From assembly GCA_036874045.1 (NCBI GenBank), contig CM072340.1, forward strand, positions 20,883,001 through 20,947,000: DNA of 64,000 nt. The letters are read 5' to 3'. Origin of the DNA: Cymodocea nodosa (taxonomy: Eukaryota > Streptophyta > Magnoliopsida > Alismatales > Cymodoceaceae). The translations under genes were made by a program, and so were the position numbers. Shown here piece after piece: positions 11,704-22,918 of this stretch. Within the stretch, counting starts at the first letter, position 1, and each line of letters starts with the position of its first letter. The notes beneath the pieces are model-generated. The model did no database searches. It was not told where the DNA came from and saw only the letters and a list, made by a program, of their open reading frames with translations.

Positions 11704-11766
11704 CGCCGCTGCTGCTGTTGATGAACGAATGCGACGAACGTCGACGACAATGTGGTAAGCGTCTGA

Positions 11767-11792
11767 GTGTGTGTGTGTGTGTGTGTGTGTGT
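11767..11792. repeat. (GT)13 microsatellite in the SPX 5' leader
   Basis: Alternating GT on the plus strand (CA on the sense strand), about 65-90 bp upstream of the SPX start codon, inside the probable 5' UTR. It is likely polymorphic. Confidence 0.85.
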
Positions 11793-11919
11793 TTTGTGAG
11801 GGGGAGGAGGTGGTGAGGAAGAGGCTCGATGGCTTTTAACGTTGTGGAGAGGTTGAGGTGAAGAGACCAAGAAGGGCGAGGCGAGGAGGTGGTAGATGGA
11901 ATATGTGGAGAGAATAATT

Positions 11920-11927
11920 GGATATAC
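11920..11927. promoter_or_regulatory. P1BS element (PHR1-binding site), proximal
   Basis: GGATATAC matches the palindromic P1BS consensus GNATATNC exactly. It lies 217 bp upstream of the SPX start codon. PHR1-type MYB factors bind this site in promoters of phosphate-starvation genes, SPX genes among them. The match plus the gene family supports feedback control by phosphate status. Binding is inferred. Confidence 0.7.
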
Positions 11928-12583
11928 CATACGTCTTTAAGGTTCACAAAGGAAACATGGGAGACCAGCGGTGTGAGTAGGACAAGGCGATCCACGAAAA
12001 GAAAATTTTAATGAGCCATTTCATCAAACACTCTTCTCGCAATCCTTTCCTTCATTTTTTTGGGAAGGGCATGCCCTTCTTACCATGAGAAAGTATTAAA
12101 GTAAAACCAAGATTCTAATTAACGACCATAGTTTAATTAATGCTCATGAATGTAAAAATCATCATTATTAAAAATAATTTAATTAATTGAAAACTGTAAT
12201 AATTGTAATTTTCACCAAAATTCAAATTTTGGATGTATACGAAAATTACCATTGTGAAAAAACTAATCCTCTTGCGTAAAGAAAACTTCTTGCTCACACA
12301 CACACATTTCGGTCCTTCCCAACTTGTCATGTAGTCATAGATTTGTACTTGTTTTATGATTCAAATAACTTGTACTCTTCCCTGTACATCTCAATCCAAA
12401 CAGAGATCTCAGTTGGATTAATACATAGAGAAGTACAAGCAAATAATTCATGACATGTACAAGTATACGTATTCCATGCTACAGAGAGAGAGAGAGAGAG
12501 AGGAGAGAAGAAGATGTAGTAGTAGTAGTACTAGTTTCATGTAAAATCTCCATAGATAGAAAACAATGCACTCCACCACAAAA

Positions 12584-12591
12584 GCATATTC
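12584..12591. promoter_or_regulatory. P1BS element, distal
   Basis: GCATATTC also fits GNATATNC and lies about 0.88 kb upstream of the SPX start codon. An eight-base site with two free positions can occur by chance in AT-rich DNA, so this is weaker than the proximal site. Confidence 0.4.
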
Positions 12592-13064
12592 CCTTTACTT
12601 GTTAACATCAACTCCCCCAAACTAATTCCTCTCGCCAGCTCCGAGCTTTTAAGGCGGGGGCATGATTCCATGGAATCTCCCTTCACCTTACCTCACTTGA
12701 CTGGCATATTACCTGAGTATTCCTTCCCCCCTAGGTTTGACTATGGAGCCTGGACATGTATGCTGCGGTGTCAAGAAAGGGAAGAATACCATTTTCGGCC
12801 CTTCTTTAAAAAAGAAAAGCAAATCATGCTTGCATAAACAATGAGGGTTTTTTTTTGGTTTTTGGTCACTAACAAAAATGTGTTTATCATCAACATTTAA
12901 ATCCGGACGTTCTTCGGTATTAATTTATACGACTAACTTTGACTAATCTAACCACTTAGAGAATAACATGATGGCGTGGACATAAAAATCAATGGTTTAA
13001 AAATTTTAAGATTAAAAAAAAACAACACCTCGGAACCGGCTCACTAGCCCCATTTATGTTGCGA

Positions 13065-13275
13065 ATCCTGTTGGGCCTCTCTTAGACTTAAGATAACCCA
13101 TACTTGTCAAGCTGGGCCGGTTCGCTCTCGTCGTATCCTAAATTATTATTGCTGTTCGATTTTTCTTACCCCTTTCCTCCGATGTCCACCAACTCCTTTA
13201 TTCCGTCCGTCCGACGAAACCTCGATCCTCACCGTTTACCACCGCTCTCGCCGACAACATGGTATGTTGTCCACT
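13065..13275 (+). promoter_or_regulatory. Promoter-like block with TGGGCC site II motifs and a 5'-exon-like segment
   Basis: Two TGGGCC motifs (about 13073 and 13113) resemble the site II elements of plant ribosomal-protein and other housekeeping promoters. A pyrimidine-rich, GC-richer leader follows. It ends in ACAACATG directly followed by GTATGT, a good splice donor, near 13262. Many housekeeping genes have an intron right after or near the ATG. I could not find convincing downstream coding exons, so this may be a dead or relocated 5' end. Confidence 0.35.
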
Positions 13276-14599
13276 CGAATTACTTCTTTCTATGCCCTTG
13301 TGAGTTTCAATTTTAAACTAGGGGTCGATGATCTCGAGGAGGGTCGACCCTCTGCCCCCAAATCCTAGTGCCCTAGGTCGGCTGCAAGAGAACAAAGAAG
13401 GGATTATTACTGTGTGGTTTCTCTGCACATCGATTAGACGAGTAATGATCTTGGAAATGAGTTTTTCTTTAATGATATTGTAGGATGCATTCTGTTGCTA
13501 AGCAGTACTTCAATTGAATTATGTGTTTCCCTGTACATCGTCCTTGGTAATGAGGGGTCTTGTTGAGGAAGATACAGAATCTGCATATTGGCAGTGGATT
13601 TTCGTTGAATGGCAACTTCACGAGGTCAAGCAAAGGGAGATGTCAAGGTAGCACCCCTAGAAACAATTGATGCAGGAGGCGTCATGATAGTCATGTTCAA
13701 GCAAGTTGAAAATTTTAGCATGGAAATAATGATCCATTCTTTCAACTAGAATACTAGATGATGATGCAATCAATGCCATATGAACTCGTGGCCACTTCAA
13801 CATCACAAAGGATCACATCAAGGTCATAAATGAACTCAAATGATCCAAAATGAAAAGTATAAGTCACCAAAGTGACAAAGTTAAGGATATATCATGTAAA
13901 ATAATGGTTACATCTCATGATACCAAAGTGATAATTGAGCAAAGTTCAAACTATCATCATGTAAATTTTTATTAAAACTAGGGGGATTTTTATAGTATAC
14001 ATGTAGTTTCTTTTGTATGTGCATGAATAAAATAACTTGAAGAATGAAAAAAAGGAGGAGAAGAGAAGAAAAGTAAGATATAAGCATCAGGTAAAGGCTA
14101 GGGAGTAGGTGTTGAAGTAAAGAAGAGTTAGAAAAAGAGAAAATTTGAGATTAAAGAATTAAATTGGAAAATAAAATACTAAAAGACAAAGAAACACCGC
14201 AAATGCATCACGTTTCAATAAGGCAAAGAAACACCTATTGAATCCAATCGCTTGGATATGTGCTTAGGCGATCACCCTTATCTAACTCAACTTGATAGTT
14301 TATGTCAGCAAGGTACCTTAGGGTATGTCAGAATCTATTCTGGAGTGCAAGAGGTTATAATATGTGATTACACAGTTCTCCAATTTCCTTGTCATTCACT
14401 TTGAATTTTGAAATCTACAAATGATTCTTTTAATGCATTGATAAGTGGCAAGGAAGCAACAAGATTATTGCCTTTCATGTTGAACAATAATATAAGAAAA
14501 GACGAATATAGCCTTAACAGAGCCCTTCAAGATCTCGCCTAAGAGTAATCTTAAATTCATAACCTTCTTTTGTATTTCATTTGAACTGTTTACATATGG

Positions 14600-15065
14600 A
14601 ATTTTCCTCTCAGCATGGCTTCTTTCCTGAGTCAAAAGAAGATGCTGCACGAGAAACATCGGTTAATTTATCACCCAAGTTTGAAAAAGAATTCCAAGTA
14701 TAAGAGGGGGGCAATTAAAGCTTCCTCCATATTTTCTTAATCAACCGGTTCCATTTCTGGGGATACACGGTTGGAACTTGACTCCAAGAGAGAAATATTC
14801 AAGCTGCGGAAGCCTCTGCTCTATTGTTGGGTAGGCTGAAGCCATCGTCATGGAGTCGTCATCCCATAGCCATAAGTGGACATAGTGGAAGATCTGTGAT
14901 ACCAAGAAGGAGATGAAGCAATTGAGGATGCACCATTTGGTTTTACTGCCATTGTGTTGCTATTTATACGAGTTCTGCACGTAGCGCTCACGACCATGGT
15001 GTCCAGATAAATGCCTCTGGAGTTGTTTGTAAACCAGTTCGCCTCTCTGGATTCAAGCAACACTT
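14600..15065 (+). other. Exon-like fragments of unknown origin
   Basis: After a TTTTCCTCTCAG acceptor-like site (about 14611) the plus strand reads HGFFPESKEDAARETS until a stop. Another open stretch near 14750-14830 reads DTRLELDSKREIFKLRK. The minus strand is open from 15063 to 14848. The composition is more gene-like than the flanks, but I do not recognise a family and the frames are broken. It could be a decayed gene copy or a noncoding transcript. Confidence 0.25.
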
Positions 15066-17814
15066 TTAGCGTTACAAGTGCTCAGAGGTGTCGGCATTTG
15101 GGGAATACCATGTTTTTAGTAAATGTTGTCACAGTCGATGAGAGTTTTGCCTGCAAGTCGATTTTCTCTGCGTTTATGTTTTGAACTAATTCGATGGATT
15201 ACCATTTATTTTATCTTGTGTTTGGGATTTTAAGAATCTTTCCTTGATGGGAGCTGTCTTCGGCTTATGTATGGCCTTGAGGCGTCTCGTCAATGTAGCT
15301 TTTGGTAGGCCCGTTCTAATCAGTCATATATGATTATATGTAATGGTCTTGCTTGGTTTGAAATCCAAGTTTTCTTTTATTTCCTTCTAAAAGCCTTATA
15401 AGATAAAGAAAAATCACTTGTGTTATCTGTTTGTTATATATTGATGCAAAGTGATTTATTTTCCACAGAAACTCATGTGAACTCAGAATCGAGAACCTTT
15501 GGATGATGTGTTTTTGGGTTCATTGTGGACACTATTCGCAGCAGAATAATGGCAGGAAAAATCCGTATTTTGTCATCTGTTGTATTAAAATTTGTAGCCG
15601 TAACATGCTCCAAAGCAGCAGCGGAAAGAGACGTGAACATCGTAAAGCGACGAGCTCTTCTTACCTCTAGGCTTTTTTAATCTCATCAAGTATTCTATTC
15701 TACCTTTCAGAGTATAAGCATGATGTTGCTTGCCTTTCGAGGAAACATGAATGAAATGTTTTGGAAGAAAAGATGAGTCCTCAGAGAAAGTCCCTTGAAA
15801 GTGGTGGTATTTGAAAGTTGGTCAAAACAAGGTTATTCATGGTTTTCATCAGTTATGAAATAATTATGAACGTAAAATTCATTATTATTAAAAAATATTT
15901 AAAGGTTTTAATTTAATTTGTAGTGTAACTGTTATTCAAATATATTTGCAAAATCAAAGTTCAACGGTAGTAGAAATTATCTCTTAAGATCACGAGGTTG
16001 GTGAAGAAGAGAATGCTGCCGTGTAACATCCAGAGAAACACAAGACCATCAAAAATAGCTACCACAATTAATAAGTTGATCATTGAGAGAGAAAACAAAA
16101 ATCAAGGATTCGAATGGAAACAGGAACACCGCCATTACCAGAATTAAAAACCCCCCCAAAAAAAAAAGCACAAGATCAGGCGCGTTTATTTGTGGTTCCA
16201 GTTGGCTTGCATTTCTTCAAAAATGCATCATGCAGACGATCAGATGAGAACCTTTTCCACCGTACACGGGAATCGATTGTCTAGTTCCGCATGAGCTTTG
16301 GTTGACACACACATCTGTACACCATGAGATCGCTGCCACTAACTTCATTGAAGTCAACGTAACATGATGGGTTTTTCTTGCAATTGAAGGGATGACAGTT
16401 CTTTTTGCAATAAATTAATTACGTTGAAGCAACATCACGCTGCAATTTTTATTTGTGCACTTACGCCAGCATTATTAATACTTTGGTGGTAGTTTCGATG
16501 CTTATATATCCGGGAATTCTGTTTGGAATACGCCTCATTCCAACTCCACCATGGAAATCAGAGTTGACCATGTTTATATATATATATATATAATATTTGG
16601 TGATGAGAATAATGGTACATAATTTCTATCATCACCTAACAACAACAGGGTAATATAATTGATGTTTCCTGTAAAGAAGTAATTCTTAGATTTGAATCTA
16701 AAAAAGTTAATGACATCAAGAAAAACTTCTACCATAACTGTGGTCATCCTAAGAAATTAATTAATAAAGCTCGTGTATTACATTTTTCTCAACTCTATAA
16801 ATACCTGAAACCCTGTATTCAGCAAAGCAGTCCAATAATAATAATGCACATCTTCCCCTCACGAACCTCGATAAACTTTTCATGAACCAACCTACCATAC
16901 ACAAGCACGCACACCCAACGCACGTATTTCAATTAATCAGTAAGACCAATTCAATTACATATAGAGAATTTGCGGCAACCACACATGCACTTCATGAAAT
17001 CGAGGACATATACGTATAACTGTGGTTTAGTTCACTAAGAATTATAATATTGGTAGTTTTTATTAAATAAGATCGGAATGGTAGGAATGCAGCATCTAAC
17101 AATAATAAAAAAAACCATATACGTATTGAAGGATTTTTAACCAAAGCTGAGTCAACCAGCAAGGTGTTATGATTAGTACAATAATACCTACCATTAATTA
17201 AGATGTTCCCCCCCGGCCCAACCATCACCGGAATACCTCACTTCTTTTCGACTCACATAAAAGTTACACCAAATATATATTGTTACGTACTCAGGGAATA
17301 ATCTTTTTCATTAATATAATCAGTCTAAACTCACATATATAATCTCGATTGGTGTGCAGTGCCGTGCCGTGCCAATCACTCGTTGCCGACTTACAGTCTT
17401 CAAGCAAGGAAGAAGAAAAATTAATCTAACGTGGGATGTACATGAGATCCAACACAATTCCCCACGCTCTCAGAAGCCGAAAACAATATTCCACCATCGA
17501 AATCGGAAACGGTAATACCATCGTTCTCTCTTCTTCCCAAGAGGTACCCAATCACCAGGACAAGGATTACGAACGCCTGGGTATGCAGACGAACTGTTGG
17601 GAGATCAATAGAGAGGTGTTTGAACTGTGAAGAAGGGAAGAACGAATGGCATTTTTCTGTTGGTGATTGGATAAATTGGCCATATTATATATGATAGTTG
17701 TCAATATTGAATCAGGTGGTCGATCACCATCACATGTACATAAGGCAAAAATAACAGCAACAGGAGCAAAAGGTAAAGAATCTGAAAAGTTCACCGGCAG
17801 CCGAGATAGCTAGC

Positions 17815-18183
17815 TCAATGGTGGAGTGGGTTTGGACCGGTGGGAACCAATCTCTTCTCCACGCCGTACCGAGGATCGATGTCGCTGCCATTGGTGGTCG
17901 GGGCTGGACTAGGCTTGACAAGTACCGGAACCGATGGATGGTGCCGGCCATGTCTGTGAGCATGCCTATGAGAATTCCGATGATGGTGGTGGTGATGCGC
18001 ATGGAAGGTGGAGAAGTTCGAGTTCCTTGAAAGAAGAATCTTCCTGCTGGACACGACGTAGCCAGGGAACGAGAGGGTGACGCTTCCAGAATACCTCCAA
18101 TGGTGCCAACCATGGACCAGTAGAAGAACAACTGCAACCCACGAGAAAAAACCCATGATGGATCTGGTCCTCCTCGTTGCCAT
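17815..18183 (-). CDS. CLE: CLE peptide precursor (CLE9-13 type), 122 aa, intronless
   Basis: The single exon runs from ATG 18183 to the stop at 17815. A basic start (MATRRTRS) and a hydrophobic core (FFSWVAVVLLLVHG, about 12-25) form a secretory signal. The mature signal is the last 12 residues, RLVPTGPNPLHH, preceded by DPRYGVEK, which is typical of CLE9-13-type precursors. Pro4, Gly6, Pro7, Pro9, His11 and His12 are in the canonical places. The peptide ends exactly at the stop codon. CLE dodecapeptides are cleaved, often hydroxylated and arabinosylated on Pro7, and perceived by CLV1/BAM/HSL-type receptor kinases at the cell surface. The variable linker (about 60-85) is extremely His-rich, with six consecutive His. 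A TATA box lies about 130 bp upstream. Confidence 0.93.
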   Translation of the reverse strand: MATRRTRSIMGFFSWVAVVLLLVHGWHHWRYSGSVTLSFPGYVVSSRKILLSRNSNFSTFHAHHHHHHRNSHRHAHRHGRHHPSVPVLVKPSPAPTTNGSDIDPRYGVEKRLVPTGPNPLHH

Positions 18184-18310
18184 GTGGGAGGAGGATGGGA
18201 AAGACGTCGAGAGAAGGGCAAGAAGAAGAAGCAGCAGTGGTTATGACAGGAGGAAGCATGAGGAGAATGGATTTTTCTAGTGTAGATAGACAAATAATGG
18301 CTATTCCCAG

Positions 18311-18320
18311 GATTATATAT
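18311..18320 (-). promoter_or_regulatory. TATA box of the CLE gene
   Basis: The minus strand reads ATATATAATC about 130 bp upstream of the CLE start codon. This would leave a leader of roughly 100 bp. It is the only TATA-like site in that interval. Confidence 0.5.
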
Positions 18321-19379
18321 CGTGAGTTCTTTTCAGTTACGGTATTTACTGCAAAAAATGGGCATTTACCGTGTCATGAGTTCAGGCCGTGTCTTTCTAT
18401 TTACGACAAGACCGGGCATCCAACCCGAGAATCGGTATTCCCTTCTCCCTCCTGACGCGGGTTCGACCCACGCATACTTCGCTACCGTTACAAGTAAAAA
18501 TAAATACCAACAACAATAAGAATAAAATTGAACTTAATTTGTAATAAACTCTTTCACTCACAACTAATCGATTTTGATTTTCCACAAAGACCTTTTCTTT
18601 TCTTTTTTCCCTTTTTTGCAGTTGTAAGTAAAATTTACGTGATTGATTTAGTGTTTTTTTTTTTTAAATTTATTCACTGTAAAACATTTATTATAACTTT
18701 TGTAATCACACTACAAGGCCATTTTTGTAACAAAACGTGCATTCGTTCTTCTCATCTGTTATCCAATTCATAAAATCTACATTGATCTAACTACTCTAGC
18801 TAATTTTAAGATTTAAATTCATCTGAACTCAAAAATTATTATCATCATCAGTCATAAAGAAATTTAACAAAGATTATAATAAAAGTCATACCCTTTCGTC
18901 GGTAGTTGTATTTTTACTTTGTGTCTCATTCTTTATGATTGAGAGGAAGATTAAATTTTGTGGCTATATATGAAAACCAAATTTTGAGAAGGTGAAGTTT
19001 AATTTTGATGGTTGTGTGAAAAGGAGAGCACTGGTTTACTTGTTGTGCGGTGCATTTTGTTTAATGCTTGAGTTGAGCCTTCCCTGTTGAATCAAGACGA
19101 GAGACAAGAAGGAAGAAGGAAGAAGGAAGGGAACAGCTAGCAAGCACAACCACCAGCAGTCACCGACCATTCTCCAGTGAGACCTCAGTACTTGACGTCC
19201 AAGGAAGGTGAAGTAAAAGAGAGGTAGCATTTAATTCGTTAAAGTCATATTCCCATTATTGCTTATTAGACTATATATGTGTGTGTGTGTGTGTGTTTAT
19301 TTGTTTGTGACGGTTGCTTCGTAATCTTGAGAGAGAATCACCTCCTAAGATTTTGCACATCTTCCAAGATATTCTATAA

Positions 19380-19500
19380 GTGTTTAAGGCACAATAATTA
19401 GATTTTTTGTATTTATCTATGGTGGAGTTTGAACTCACAATCTCGCGTCTTGAAATTGCTTTCCTTAGTATCGGCTAATTAAGTTGCACGTCTAAATTAG
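19380..19500 (-). mobile_element. tRNA-derived SINE-like fragment
   Basis: On the minus strand TTAGCCGATACTAAGG (about 19465-19480) resembles a pol III A box. About 25 bp further on, GTGAGTTCAAACTCC (19424-19438) resembles a B box, followed by ACCATAGATAAATA. This A-box, B-box, then CCACCATxGATAAAT order is seen in plant tRNA-derived SINEs. Ends and target duplications are not clear, so it may be an old partial copy. Confidence 0.4.
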
Positions 19501-21380
19501 CAGGCGGTTCAAGTTCTTGAAATAACCTAAGCAGTTGTGATTAGTTGTATTTGTTAATGTTTATTTTTGAAGGTGTTTGTGTAACTAATAAATGATGAAA
19601 AATGTTGAAAAGTAAAATAACAAAAAAAATTTCATCATTTTCTTAATTATATTAAATGAATTTTAAAAAAAATTTACCATTTTCCTCTCATATATAAGAA
19701 ATTTTTTTTTTTTTTCAACCTCTTAATCTCTGAAATTAACAAAAAATGAAGAAATAGAAAAATTAAATTATCATAAAATATATTAGCAGCATGTAATTTT
19801 GATATTAAAATTATTTATATCCTTAATAGATGAAAATTGATATTATGAGAGATGTGAAATATATTTTATATTATAATTATTATCACAAATGACTTTATCT
19901 TATACTATCTATGATAAAAAATTTATTCTCTACAAACAGATACAAAAAATATTTAATTTATCAATTTTAATATTTTATAATATATGAATAAATATACATA
20001 TTTTATAATTTTTCATTATTTTTTATTTTGTACACAAACATATTAATTCTCTACTAACTTTTCATTAATTTCTATTATTTTCTTTTCATTATTTTTTAAA
20101 TACACAGACACTTCCTTTGTGGCTATTGATATTTGATTTCTTTGTAATTGTCTATTTTTATAATAGGCATTCTCGTAATTGTCTCAAACTTAATTCACTG
20201 TATAATTTCCAAGGGTTCCGCTTTCTCCATTATCGATTGTTCAACCGTGTTGGATTGTTTATCACAAGTTAGTGGTCTTCCCCTGCTTCTTCATAATAAA
20301 CTTACAAGAAAAATGACTTTTGAGTTCAAAACCCAGTAACTTCAAGCATCGTAGAAAAACACATCTTTAAATTAAAATAACCAAAATGTGTATGTAGATA
20401 TATATATATATATATATATAAGATTAGTCAGACGTATTCCTACCAATTAATCACACCCTAAAGCCCGAGTGTCCTCCACACATAAGGTGTCTTTCTACAA
20501 CTGGGGTATCAAAATTATAGTTGGCTAGCTTGTTGTTGTTTTGTATTATTAAAAGAAAGTCTCACATTGGTTAAAAAAAAAGAAAAAAAAGCTTTTATGA
20601 AATAAAATCATTTACTTAATATTCAATAGTTTTGAGTTGAACTTGTACTTAGTTTAAAAGTTAATTTCAATTGCGAGTTACTTGTAAGAAAAGAAATATA
20701 AAAAGTTATCAATGAAAAACATGTTGAAACAAAATTTCAAATCGATGCAAAGAAGAAAAAAAACCTAATTTTATATGAAACAAGTTTCTTTACTTATTGT
20801 TAATTGATTTTGAATTAAATTTTTCTGATAATTGAATCTGGAAAAAGAAAGACCAACCATTATTCTCGCTTCCAATGCCTTCTCCAACAAGGTAAGAAAA
20901 CACAAATTCATGGTTTTGGATGGACATGGGCAGATCAAAGATGATGATTTTTGTTGCATTGAGAATTTGGGGCGGGACTAATATATATCTTTTCAGGTCG
21001 TCGAAGACGTCACCGTCGAGTTGAACACGCACTTCGTATTCTGGGGTGAACGTTAAACTCTCAGTTGTTCATGTAAAAATTTAAAAAGAGAAAAAAAAAC
21101 GAACTTAATAACTTACATTTAATTAATTATAAATGTAAAGATCTTTTATTATGTATTTTAACAAAAGTCCGTTGTTTCAGGAATGTTAGATACCATTTTA
21201 ACATATGCGTTTCATTATATGATACAGCGGATTGGAGCTGCTCCATACTTAATTTGGTTTTTTCTTTAAGAAAACCTTGTCTTCTTCCTTTAGCTTTTAA
21301 ACTTTGTGGTGTTGGCATTAAACTTTGTAATCGGCTTTCATAGCCTAAGTCTTTTAAAATTTTGATTCCGCTTCTAATTT

Positions 21381-21416
21381 CCCCCCCCCCCCAAAAAAAA
21401 AAAAAAAAAAAAAAAA
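21381..21416. repeat. C12-A24 homopolymer junction
   Basis: Twelve C followed directly by 24 A on the plus strand. It could be a mutated poly-A tail or simple slippage. No retroposed gene body is recognisable beside it. Confidence 0.8.
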
Positions 21417-21684
21417 CACTGTAATGCGTGGTGCAGCAAACAGACCCACAATCTTAATTAAAATAAAAGTAATCATTTATGTCGATCGATTCTAGTCAAG
21501 CCAGGAGAATCGATTTCGAAATTGGAATACGTGGATCTATTTTCACGAGTTTAAAGGAATAACCCAAGCAGAAGTTGCTAAAAGAAACAAAAATACGTTC
21601 TATTATCACACGTACGTCTCAAGCACACAACAAAGCAGAAATTTTAAAGCAACCGCGCCAAGACGCTTGGCGGCAATCGAGCTG

Positions 21685-22110
21685 TCAAGGACCAGCCTCC
21701 GGATTCTCGACGGTGGGGATTTCTGGCAAGGGTGGAATATCCGGAAGTGACGGCAGCGTCGGTTCCGGCAACGTTGGCAGAGTGGGCTTCGGAATGGTCG
21801 GGATCGCTTCCGGAAGTGGCGGCATCTGCGTAGGCAGGGCTGGGACGTCGGGTTGGGTGGTAGGCTTTGGCAAGGTTGGAAGTTCCGGCTTGGGGAGGGT
21901 TGGGATGTCGGGCAACGTGGGATTTGGCAGGGTTGGTACCTCTGTTAACGGAGGCAGCGTTGGGAACTTCGGTAGCGGCAGCGACTCCGGATGGCCGTGT
22001 GCGGGGGTCTCTATCATCGCTGCGTCCAGCAGTCGACGAGAAGCATGGCACAGGCCACCGCTGCCGATCACCAGCATGAGACACAAAAGGAAGCAAGCGC
22101 TCGGATCCAT
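21685..22110 (-). CDS. PELPK: PELPK-like secreted proline-rich cell-wall protein, 141 aa
   Basis: Single exon, ATG at 22110, stop at 21685-21687. Residues 1-23 form a signal peptide (ACFLLCLMLVIGSGGLCHA), followed by ASRRLLD, a start found in many PELPK and related wall proteins. The rest, about 45-135, is a regular array of short units of the form P-x-L-P-x, such as TLPKPELPTLPKP, with few other residues. PELPK1 and relatives are wall-associated proteins tied to growth and defence. The present repeat is more variable than a strict PELPK pentamer, so orthology is tentative. No transmembrane segment or GPI signal is seen, which suggests a secreted wall protein. A TATA-like box is about 85 bp upstream. 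Confidence 0.82.
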   Translation of the reverse strand: MDPSACFLLCLMLVIGSGGLCHASRRLLDAAMIETPAHGHPESLPLPKFPTLPPLTEVPTLPNPTLPDIPTLPKPELPTLPKPTTQPDVPALPTQMPPLPEAIPTIPKPTLPTLPEPTLPSLPDIPPLPEIPTVENPEAGP

Positions 22111-22191
22111 TGAGGCGAAGAGATCGAATGTGCTGCAAGAGTTTTAGTTCAGGAGAGAACGTGAGAGTCATGGACTTGAGATGGTGTACTC

Positions 22192-22198
22192 TTATAAG
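22192..22198 (-). promoter_or_regulatory. TATA-like box of the PELPK-like gene
   Basis: The minus strand reads CTTATAAGAG about 85 bp upstream of the start codon, at a normal distance for a short-leader plant gene. Confidence 0.45.
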
Positions 22199-22918
22199 CG
22201 CAAGCACATGAGAAGTTGGTGTGAGTTTGGGTCCTGGTTGTTGCCTTCCATGGGAAACTTCTTTACCAGCGTAGTTGAAGTAGAGAAGAGAGCCAATGAC
22301 TGAGGTCTGGTAATTGATGAGTTCTTCAGTAGTTTCTTAATTTGGTCGCCTACTAGTTTCTTTCCATTAATTTGTCTTTTTTTTGTTTTCATTGATGGTT
22401 TCAATTCATTACTGTAATCGGTAGTAACATGGAAGGACGCTAGAGCAGAGGAAACAATCGTGTTTGATATCCAGGGAAAAATGGTTGCTTCTGATGCTGA
22501 TTGCTGATTATTTATATATATATATGGTTCCCTTGGCATTGAACTTATTTTATCCTGAGGGAAGAATGGATATTTTTGAATATCGGTGGAGAAGGTCACT
22601 CATGCTCTCAACATGCATGGAAAGGAATGCACCCATTCGGATCTTATCAAGATCAAGAAACTAAGCAACCATTCAACGAAGCAACTTCTCCTTTCAAAAG
22701 AATTCATAATAGTTGAGATCCGAGACAGGGAATTTGTGTGAAATCACAGTTGTCTGGTAATTAAGTTGATCTTATACAGATTTTCTGGATCAATGTACAA
22801 ACCACACGATACGTAATGATTCTATCCTGATAAATAAAATGCACGACTAAAGCTATGCAACGCCACAGCCAGTCTGCCAATGCGTAAAAGAAATAAAAAT
22901 GATCCCGTGACAGCTGAT

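Larger units (their letters stand above)
12000..17800. other. Intergenic region between SPX and CLE genes, no confident gene
   Basis: This is a mosaic of moderate-GC patches and AT-rich DNA. It includes a GA run and a TAG-type run at about 12482-12535, a promoter-like block at about 13060-13270, exon-like fragments at about 14600-15065, and a TA run at about 16574-16592. A TATA-like CTATAAATAC lies near 16795, but only a 13-codon frame follows it. No family-level protein match was recognised on either strand. Confidence 0.6.
18330..21680. other. AT-rich intergenic region between CLE and PELPK genes
   Basis: No coding frame with recognisable homology was seen. The region holds a (TG)n run at about 19276-19298, a tRNA-derived SINE-like fragment (19380-19500), a TA run at about 20396-20420, an AGTCTCACATTGGTT phrase at about 20557 like those at plant LTR ends, and a C12-A24 homopolymer junction at 21381-21416. 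The stretch 19600-20100 is almost pure A/T. Confidence 0.6.

Noticed and set aside
16795..16900. CTATAAATAC box followed by a 13-codon frame
   Set aside because: TATA-like words are frequent in this DNA and the frame is too short to support a gene without transcript data.
17730..18293. A 187-aa frame overlapping the CLE gene on the same strand
   Set aside because: It is a shifted frame of the CLE precursor, with no family resemblance and no better start.
18425..18475. GGGTTCGACCC, tRNA T-arm-like sequence
   Set aside because: No matching acceptor, D or anticodon arms could be folded around it.
20540..20600. AGTCTCACATTGGTT phrase resembling a plant LTR start
   Set aside because: No partner repeat, primer site or coding domain nearby.
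21575..22207. Gly/Ser-rich plus-strand frame and a second minus-strand frame over the PELPK-like gene
   Set aside because: Both are shadows of the Pro-rich repeat. The Gly-rich one is the antisense of Pro codons.
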